Below are positions 57,069 to 64,000 of a DNA stretch of 64,000 nucleotides, piece after piece. The notes beneath the pieces are model-generated. The model did no database searches and was not told the DNA's origin. It saw nothing but the letters and a program-made list of their open reading frames with translations. The position numbers and the translations under genes were made by a program. Within the stretch, counting starts at the first letter, position 1; the number at the start of each line of letters is the position of its first letter. Source of the DNA: Entamoeba histolytica HM-1:IMSS (Eukaryota > Evosea > Mastigamoebida > Endamoebidae); assembly GCF_000208925.1 (NCBI RefSeq), contig NW_001914873.1, positions 1 to 64,000 on the forward strand, read 5' to 3'.

Positions 57069-60000
57069 TTAAGTATTAATAGAACTAGCTTCTATTCTTC
57101 CTGGCTCAGGGGAGACTAATCCCGTCCCTTCGTCTTCATCTTCTTCTAGCAACTCTACGGAGTATGTTTGGTTGTGATCTCCGCAGTATTCCATGACATC
57201 CATCATGTTTTTTATTACAAGGTTTTTTACTTCTTTCTCGATGTCAATATCAATTTTTAATTCTTTAATTAATCTATTACTTTCTTTATTTATTAATCCA
57301 TTAATTGAAATTACTACTGGAATTATTCTGACATCTTTTAACTTTTCTATTTTCATTAGCCTATTCTTTAATTCCTTATACATATTTCTTTTCTTCCAAT
57401 AGGCTCCATTAATATTGTGATCAGCCACATTAGTCATATCAAATATTAGACCAGTTTTGTTCTTTTTATCTATTACATATATGTCTGGTCTTTTGTGGTA
57501 TTGTTATTCACTTTTAGGCATGATTTGTTTGTTCCATATCATTGTGATGTCTTTATATTGGAACACTGTTTCATATGGGGGTTTTTTATATTGATTATTT
57601 CCTGTGTATTTTCTTATTAATCAATATTATAATGCCTATATTGTCATGTTTTTCTATTTGTGATTTTTTATGATAAATACAAGATAGTAGAATGTGTTCT
57701 ACTGTAGCTATCTTGTCTTTACATAGTGGGCAGTATTTCAATCTTTCATTTTTCTTTATTTTTGATTTTCTATACAAACAAAATATTGTTCCATCTTGCA
57801 TTTTAGTTAATTGGAGAAATGCATTTTTCTTAATATTGATGGATTTCCATGCTTTCACTGTAGTAGTTTTATCTAATCCTTTTGACTCAAATCATTTTCT
57901 AAAATGTCACTTATTTGATGGGACTTCCATTTTTTGATGTATTTGTCATTAATTTCTTTATTTCTATTACTACTTCTTTTTCTTTTTTCTTTTCTTTCAT
58001 TTATTATTTCTTCTATTTTTGTTTCTGGGATTTTATGACCTAGGGCTTTTTTAATTCTATTCCATATTCCCTTCTTACTGTACCATCTATCTAATATGTT
58101 ATTTCCTATTTCACTTTCTCTGGTACAATAATACATCACTGTTCTAATTAATTCAATAACATATTCGTCCCTTATATTTATTAATCCTTCACCCATTTCT
58201 TCTATAATGACATACAACCTATCTTTGGAGTTTCACCAATGTATTTTGCCTTTCTTAAATATTTTCTTATCTCCAAATCAATTTTATCTAAGTGATTTTC
58301 CAATTTACAACTGATGCTGAATATCTGAAGATATTGATTACTTCCGTGTTTATTCTAGTAATATATCTTCTATTACCACTTTCATCACTGTTTATTTCTT
58401 CCATCTTCTTCATCATTTTTCTTTGATGGATTTACAATTGAAGGTGTCATCAATTTCGTCGGACTGCCATATTCCTAAGTATTTATACAAGTCATCACCT
58501 TCAACTACGGGGATGTTTTGCATTCCATTTGGTATTTCTTTAATGTTTTTTAATACCAATCCTGATTTTTTCTCATTCATTTCCATCCCTATTCCACTTA
58601 TTATTTCTTTAATTTCATTGTGGATTATTCCCATTTCTTCACTACTTTCCGTCATTATTCTCAAATCATCCATATATAATGTGTGATTTGATTTTGGGAA
58701 TTTCTCTTCGATGATTTGAGAAATTACATTCATCTGAATGATGAAGAGTAGAGGGGATAAGGAATCATTTGTAAAATTCCTCTATTTAATTTAATACTAC
58801 CTAGATATTCATTAAATTTATAACCAATGAATATCTTCCATCTAGTCATCATACTTTCAATAATGTCAATGATGACACCCTCTACATTAAAATATTTTAA
58901 TGATTCAATAACCCATTCGTGGTTGACTGTGTCATATGCTTTCTTAATGTCATAATATGACTCCACATATTTTGGGTATTTTTCTTCTTTTTGCTGCTTC
59001 ATCATATAACTATTAATTATTCCTTCTTTAGCAGCTAAAGATTGCAACTTACATCCCAGTTGATTATTACTGATTTTCAATGATTCACAATTCATGTTAA
59101 GTCTTCTGTGAATCTTTTCTTTTAATAATGAGGTAAATACTTTCATAATTACATTTGTACAACTGATATGACGATAATTAGTGACATCATTCATATCAAT
59201 TTGTGGATTAATAAAGTTCTTCCACTTACCATATCTAATGGGATGTTTTGATTGAAGTTTAACCATTCATTAAAGATACTAAGAATGATTTCTCTTGATG
59301 ATGACATCCTTTTCCAATAATACCCATATATAATGTCTATTCCTGGTGCTTTCCAGTTACTTATTTTCATTATACTTGAATTTAATTCATTTAATGTTAT
59401 TATGACATTATCATAATTGATATATCTTTCATTCCACGAGGTGATTTGTTTTATTTTCCAATAATCTTTATTTAATTTCACCTGTGTTTCATATAACGAT
59501 TTCCAATATTCTAAAGTAATATCGTTATTTGGGTATATTTCATTATTTGTTTCTTTTTTCTTTATTCTAATTTTCTTATTAGAATCAAACATGATTTTAT
59601 TTGTATTGATTCTGACCCTTTCATCTTTATTAAATTTAATTCTTTCTTTTATCATTATCATCATATATTTTAGGTACTTTATTTTTTCTAGTGCTTTAAC
59701 TTTTATTCCTTCTTCATCATGTTCTTTTAATTTCATGATGCACTTTATTCTGTACCATTTCCTTCCCTTGACCAAATCTTCTAGTCTATTTATTTTCTTT
59801 AGGATTTCTTTTATTTCATCAAATTTATCTCCTATTATTTTATTTTGGAGATAGAGGTGCATAATCATTGAAATCCTCTTCATATCATCTTGCAGATAAT
59901 GCATTCTGCTTCCTGACCATACCCATCTATTATTAATTTCCATTATTAATTTGTCAGTTTCTTTTCTTTTCCAGTAGTAATTAATGTTTGAACATTTTTC

Positions 60001-60315
60001 TACTTTCATTTCTTTTATTTTATTGATGAGAGTGTTAAGGTATTCTTCATCAATTTCAGTAGAATTATTCTTTAATATGATGTTTTTTATTATTGAATTA
60101 CACTCTACTCTTCCTTCTATTATATCATTTACTTTCACTTTAATGTATTGTTTAGTGCTTTCTTTTATTTTATGTGACATTTTAATATATTTAATATATT
60201 CTTTTTCATTATTGACATTAATGTTTATTACTTTTATTATACTTTCTATTTTTTCCCATCTTAATTTCTTATATAATTTCTTATTTAACCAATTAATTGC
60301 AAAACAATACAACAC
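57069..60315 (-). pseudogene. LINE1-type ORF2: reverse transcriptase and restriction-like endonuclease, frameshifted
   Basis: The frame 60315-59191 is intact through the N-terminal region and the first RT block (SNWKAPGIDIIYGYYWKR, GRTLLIH). Frameshifts near 59225 and 58760 divide the RT; 59266-58730 has TNYRHISCTNVIMKVF and AYDTVNHEWV, and 58733-58413 has LYMDDLRIM. Distal pieces are 58217-57873, the zinc finger at 57858-57595 (CPLCKDKIATVEHILLSC), and the nuclease: RPDIYVIDKKN...LIFDMTNVADHN around 57500-57410, giving PD-x14-D. A stop just upstream of this motif and the other shifts make it non-functional. Confidence 0.88.
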
Positions 60316-60320
60316 TTCAA

Positions 60321-61820
60321 TTAATATTCTATTTCTTTGTTTTGTTGTATTTCTTGTCTGATTATCATCTCTTGTTTTTTGACAATCAGTGCTTTGCTTT
60401 TCTCTTCGATTTCCACTACTGTCTTTTTCATAGGAGTAGTTTCGTTCATCTTCATCGTTCCTGATGATGCTTTCCTCAGTACTGGTTGTGTATTTATCAC
60501 AAGCGTCATCGTTTTCTTCTTCTCTAGTTCCTTCTGTGAGATAAAATTTTCAATATCATCTTGTTGTTTTGATATTATTTGTTTTTGTGTCTCATTTTCT
60601 TTTTATGTGTTGTCTAATTCTTCTCTTGTTCTTTCTGCAATCTCATGACTTATTATTGCTGCTTGTTGAATTTCAGAGATTTGTTTTTCTTTATCTCTTA
60701 TTTCACTTTTCAGCTCCTCAATTTTCTTCTCTAGTACTTCCGCTTTTTCCTCTAATACACTATTCTTCTTCTCCAGTATTTCACCTTTTTTCTTTAGCTC
60801 TTCTGTTTTCTCCTTTTGTTCATCCTTTTCCTTCTGTAACTTCCCTTTAGTGGATTTCAGACTTCGAATGGTTTCTTCTTTGTTATTCATTTCCATGATT
60901 TTCCTTCCTTCTATCTCATTTATTTCACCTTGTAATTTTATATTTTCTTCTGTTAGTTGTTCATTTTCTTTCTTCATTTCATTATAATTTGTTTGCACCT
61001 TCTTAATTTCTCTTTTCATATTTTCTATCTCTTTCTCAAATTCTTTTCTGACTATTTCTTTTGCTTTTTCCATCATTTCATCTGAGATGGCTTGTTCTTC
61101 TTCCATTCTTTTTGCTTGATATTCTTTAATTTTTTCTTCTAATTTTTTAATTTGCTTTTGAAGTACTTTAATTTCTTCTTTTTCTTTATAATTTTCCTCT
61201 TCATTCTTTATTTCTTCTTTGTTTTCTTCTTGTGTTTTCCTTTCTTTTTCTGTTTCATTTATTATTTTAGCCATTTTACATCTTTCTTGTAATTCTTTGA
61301 TTGGATTTCTACTTTTGATTTCTGTTTCGATTGCTTGGATGTCTTCTTCTTTCCATCCTTTTGTTCTTTCCTTAAATTTTTCTTGCATTTTTCCAATTCT
61401 CTTTTTCTTTCTAATTGCATATACTTCTTGAAGAATGTCATACCATCTTTTCCTTTTACCTTCATACTTTTTGAGTATTTCTTCATATTCTCCTTTTTCC
61501 CATTTACTTGTTATTCCTTTTATTCTTTCATGTATCTCTTTTATTGTTAACCATCTATGTCTATTGTTTGTATGTTCATTATTATTCCAGTATTTATCCT
61601 GTTTTTTTTCCATTCTTCTTTGTCTTTGTTGTTTTTTAAACCCTTTTCTCTTGGTATTTCTTTTATTATAATTGTGATATCTTTTATTATAATTGTAATA
61701 TCTTTTATTGTTGTTATTGGTATTTAACCTTGTATTTCTATGTCTTGTTTGCTTTTCTTTACAAGACGTCAAGGCGTTACTCCATAACAATGGCAATAAA
61801 ATTTGTTGTATTTCCTGCAT
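60321..61820 (-). pseudogene. LINE1-type ORF1, interrupted by one TAA
   Basis: The ATG at 61820 (MQEIQQILLPLLW) opens 405 codons, a TAA lies at 60603-60605, and the same frame then continues to 60321 (...TMTLVINTQPVLRKASSG...). The whole frame is about 500 codons, close to the 498-residue length that I recall for EhLINE1 ORF1. The N-terminal part is basic and Asn/Arg-rich (NTNNNNKRYYNYNKRYHNYNK). Residues 190-400 form a coiled coil. Such ORF1 proteins bind RNA and form multimers. A single base change would explain the stop. Confidence 0.88.
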
Positions 61821-61834
61821 TGGAAAAGGATCTC

Positions 61835-61854
61835 TTCATGAACAATAATAATAA
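61835..61854. repeat. Target-site duplication of the 57-kb LINE, right (5') copy
   Basis: A 20-bp direct repeat of 57041-57060, directly before the LINE 5' end (minus strand). Confidence 0.93.
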
Positions 61855-61889
61855 TATAGAAAAATAACTCAAACAACCAAAAAAAAAAT

Positions 61890-63091
61890 TTATTGTTTTA
61901 GATCATTCACAAATGAATCAAAGAATTGTACAAATTCTTTGTATGAATATTTTTGTTTTTGGTCCATTTCATTATAACTATCATTACAAGAACCTTCTTC
62001 TTCCATTTTATTATTTTGAATTATTTCTATTTTATTTTCTTGTTCCTCTTGAACAGAAATTAATGTAGGAACTCTTGTAACATCAAAGTCTATTATTTTA
62101 TTAAATGGTATTGGAACACAAATATTTCCAGTAGCAGGATGAATACAAAAAGGAGCTTTAAGTAAGTGATTTCTTTTCATAGAAACATTAATGTCAAGTC
62201 TAGGATAAAGATAAGTAAAAACAATTCTTTGTAATGCTTTAGGATCATCATTCTAATTTATGTAAATAAGTATTACAGAAAATAAAGAAATAAAGAAGAG
62301 AAATAACAAACAAGAATTCTTTTTACATAATCCCATGTTAAATCTTCTTTTTCTTCACATTGAGATTGTTTTGAAGTTGGAATAAGTCTAATAAAACGAG
62401 AACGTCTTTCAGAACTTTCAAGAATTTGTTCATCTTGAAGATATTTTTTGAATAAAGGTTCTAAAATTTGATATGAATCATCAAATAATGCATGACGTCC
62501 AGGAATTACTACATATGATTCATTTAGTGAATTTGTATTCTTTGCTTCAAAAAGATTTAAATATTGAACAACATTCATTCTTAATGTATCTGTCATTTCC
62601 ATTGCACTATCATCACATACCCAAATATGAATTCCTCTTCTTCCACTAAATACATTTAAAATATGTTTAAATCCAAATTGTTCATGAAGAATATAATTTA
62701 ATACTTGAACAGCAGCAACTAATAATGTCCAACATTTTTCACAAATATTTGTTCCTTGACAACAATATCTTACATCATTATATTCATCCATATCAATATC
62801 AATAACAAATTCTCTTAATAAAGGTGTATTAGTTACTCCAATTAATAATTTATCAAATACTGCACCAATATCAAATTTAATTGGTACTTTCTCTTTTAAT
62901 TTTCTCTTTAACTCTTCACTACTTTTAAAGTGTTGATATCGAATATAACTTTCATCAAACATAGTAAATGATAATTCTCTTGTATCAGAATATTTTTTAT
63001 TTCTTGTTATCCATTTATAAAATGTTTCAACAGGAAATGATTTATCATAATATTCCTTTCTTTGTTTTAATGTTGAATCTTCACTGTTCAT
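61890..63091 (-). CDS. PRIM1: DNA primase small (catalytic) subunit, two exons
   Basis: Exon 1 (62312-63091) and exon 2 (61890-62252) flank a 59-nt intron, GTTTGTTATT...AATTAG. Splicing joins WDYVKRIL to NDDPKALQRIVFTYLYPRLDINVSMKRNHLLKAPFCIHPATG, exactly the continuous family sequence; unspliced reading stops at once. The product has 380 residues. Catalytic and structural motifs are EFVIDIDMDEYND (metal-binding Asp pair), the zinc-binding RYCCQGTNICEKCW, and SGRRGIHIWVCD. The subunit makes the RNA primer for DNA polymerase alpha in the nucleus. The ATG is at 63091; the codon before it is TTG. The full-length LINE lies 35 bp beyond the stop, so the gene may use a 3' end near or within the target-site duplication. 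Confidence 0.94.
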
Positions 63092-63264
63092 CAAAAAGTA
63101 TTTTTTTTATATTTTTTTTTTCTTAAACAAAAAAAAAATTATTTTTAAGATAAATAACATAAATAATAAAATGACTTAATAAAAGAAAAAAATAAAGGGT
63201 TTATAATTAATAAATATGATATGCCTTTGATCTTTAAGAAATATAAATAGAAAGAGATACATTA
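63092..63264. other. Divergent promoter region of primase and the transporter gene
   Basis: About 170 bp of A/T-rich sequence between two divergent genes. No single consensus box is clear. Confidence 0.35.
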
Positions 63265-64000
63265 ATGGTATTTATTCTGTTTAAATATGTATTGAGTAAT
63301 TTCTGGAGATATTGTGCATGTTCATTATTATATAATTATGCTGCATTTTTATTTTGGCTTGTTGTTCCATTAGTTGCAACAAAACAAGACGCAAGTAATT
63401 GGGATTTAGCAATTATTAATGCAATTAATTTTGGATGTTGTTTTCTTCTATCATGGGTATGTGGGTTTATTAATAATTTTCTTCCAGGATGGTTACTTGC
63501 AAGAATTGGTGTATTAATTTATATTGCAGCATGTATTTTATTAATGTTTATTAATGATAATTTATGGATATTATGGATTATGGGTGTTATGTATGCATTT
63601 TCATATGTTTTATTTTGGATTCCAATTCAAACTTCAATTTCAAGAGAAAGTACAGCAGGAGATGCAGAATTTTGGTTGGGTGTTTTTAGTGGAATGTGGA
63701 CATTTGGACAATCACTTGGATATTTGTGTGGAGCATTTTTATTCACGAAATTAGGTGCATCACAGGCATTATCTATATCAGTAGCTGCATTAGTTATTGT
63801 ATTTATTATTTATCCATGTTGGGAAGGAAGTGTAGTTTGTGGGAAAGACTTATCATATACTAAAGTTAAAAATCCAGAAGACCTGACAGAAGAAGAATTA
63901 AAAACAGAAGAAGAAAAGAAAAAGAATGAACCAATTATTTGGCAAATGGGAAAGAATGAACGTGCAAGACTCAAAAAGAGAACTATGCAATTTCTTATTC
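63265..64000 (+). CDS. Multi-pass membrane transporter, MFS/UNC-93-like (incomplete at window end)
   Basis: An open frame of 245 codons from the ATG at 63265 runs off the end of the window. It starts MVFILFKYVLSNFWRYCACS and has about six hydrophobic helices (SLLYNYAAFLFWLVVPLVA, LAIINAINFGCCFLLSWVCG, GVLIYIAACILLMFI, LWILWIMGVMYAFSYVLFWIP, LGVFSGMWTFGQSLGYLCGAFLF, ALSISVAALVIVFIIYP). They are followed by a charged cytoplasmic loop (EDLTEEELKTEEEKKKNEP). The helix pattern is one half of a 12-helix major-facilitator-type protein, and the motif WTFGQSLGYLCGAFLF is similar to UNC-93/MFS half sites. The substrate is unknown. Confidence 0.7.
   Translation, partial: MVFILFKYVLSNFWRYCACSLLYNYAAFLFWLVVPLVATKQDASNWDLAIINAINFGCCFLLSWVCGFINNFLPGWLLARIGVLIYIAACILLMFINDNLWILWIMGVMYAFSYVLFWIPIQTSISRESTAGDAEFWLGVFSGMWTFGQSLGYLCGAFLFTKLGASQALSISVAALVIVFIIYPCWEGSVVCGKDLSYTKVKNPEDLTEEELKTEEEKKKNEPIIWQMGKNERARLKKRTMQFLI

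Larger units (their letters stand above)
57061..61834 (-). mobile_element. Full-length LINE1-type non-LTR retrotransposon (R2-like, restriction-like endonuclease)
   Basis: A 4774-bp element on the minus strand, bounded by a 20-bp target-site duplication and therefore complete. Its 5' end reads GAGATCCTTTTCCAATGCAG, with a 5' UTR of only about 14 nt. ORF1 starts at 61820, and ORF2 carries RT (YMDD) and PD...D endonuclease regions. The 3' tail is shared with the SINEs at 13.4 and 27.2 kb. Length and organisation agree with EhLINE1 (about 4.8 kb). ORF1 has one in-frame stop and ORF2 has several frameshifts, so the copy is inactive on its own. R2-type LINEs nick target DNA with a restriction-like nuclease and prime cDNA synthesis there. 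Confidence 0.93.

Noticed and set aside
1..64000. CRISPR arrays, tRNA or rRNA genes, bacterial operons.
   Set aside because: No regularly spaced direct repeats with unique spacers, no cloverleaf recognised by eye, and introns plus eukaryotic families rule out a prokaryotic reading. A tRNA missed by eye cannot be excluded without a dedicated scan.

Overview
The window is AT-rich eukaryotic DNA from Entamoeba, most likely E. histolytica or a very close relative (E. dispar or E. nuttalli). The evidence is: short introns of about 44-59 nt that start GTTTGT and end TAG or CAG; very short, TATA-like promoters (GTATTTAAAC plus AATGAACTT, or CTTAAAAAG) just upstream of ATG codons; a transmembrane kinase with Cys-rich repeats, an Entamoeba hallmark; and a full-length R2-type LINE with a matching SINE that carries two 26-27 bp internal repeats, as described for EhLINE1 and EhSINE1. 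Introns and eukaryotic gene families exclude a prokaryotic reading, so only ATG starts were accepted.

Layout. 0.8-4.9 kb: a receptor-like transmembrane kinase. 5.0-9.75 kb: a decayed LINE of a second family on the minus strand. 9.76-16.3 kb: a gene-poor island bracketed by two ~550-bp inverted copies of an AT-rich repeat; it holds a frameshifted endonuclease/sphingomyelinase-fold gene, a SINE and an intact iron-sulfur flavoprotein gene. 17.4-26.5 kb: CCT-beta, a coiled-coil protein, a NAK-family kinase, a tiny intron-containing membrane protein, eIF1A, ribosomal protein eL8 and a CD2BP2/Lin1-like splicing protein. 26.8-29.0 kb: a truncated LINE interrupted by a SINE with a perfect 22-bp target-site duplication. 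29.2-30.4 kb: a PIG-M mannosyltransferase gene with two lesions.

30.4-56.8 kb is a dense housekeeping block: a nucleoplasmin-like protein, two tandem paralogues with matching introns, a three-exon BORCS6-like protein, MAT1, a tetraspanin-like protein, SEC31, a beta-helix protein, a cortexillin-like protein, ARPC5, a membrane-anchored filamin-repeat protein, an MBOAT acyltransferase, a PEX11-like protein, a TLDc protein, a PI-PLC X-domain protein, a beta-propeller protein, NEDD8 and a type II membrane protein. 57.06-61.83 kb: a full-length LINE1-type element (4774 bp, 20-bp target-site duplication) that landed 35 bp beyond the primase stop codon. 61.9-63.1 kb: the DNA primase small subunit (two exons). 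63.27 kb to the edge: an MFS-like transporter, cut by the window end.

The genes do not form one pathway; this is ordinary eukaryotic gene order. Themes do recur: actin cytoskeleton (cortexillin-like, ARPC5, filamin repeats), membrane traffic (SEC31, NAK kinase, BORCS6-like), lipid and GPI work (MBOAT, PI-PLC X, PIG-M), and gene expression (eIF1A, eL8, MAT1, CD2BP2). The points most worth a second look are the PEX11-like gene in a lineage regarded as lacking peroxisomes, the broken PIG-M gene, the BORCS6-like gene that only appears once its introns are removed, and the inverted AT-rich repeats with a hairpin at the same site in both copies.
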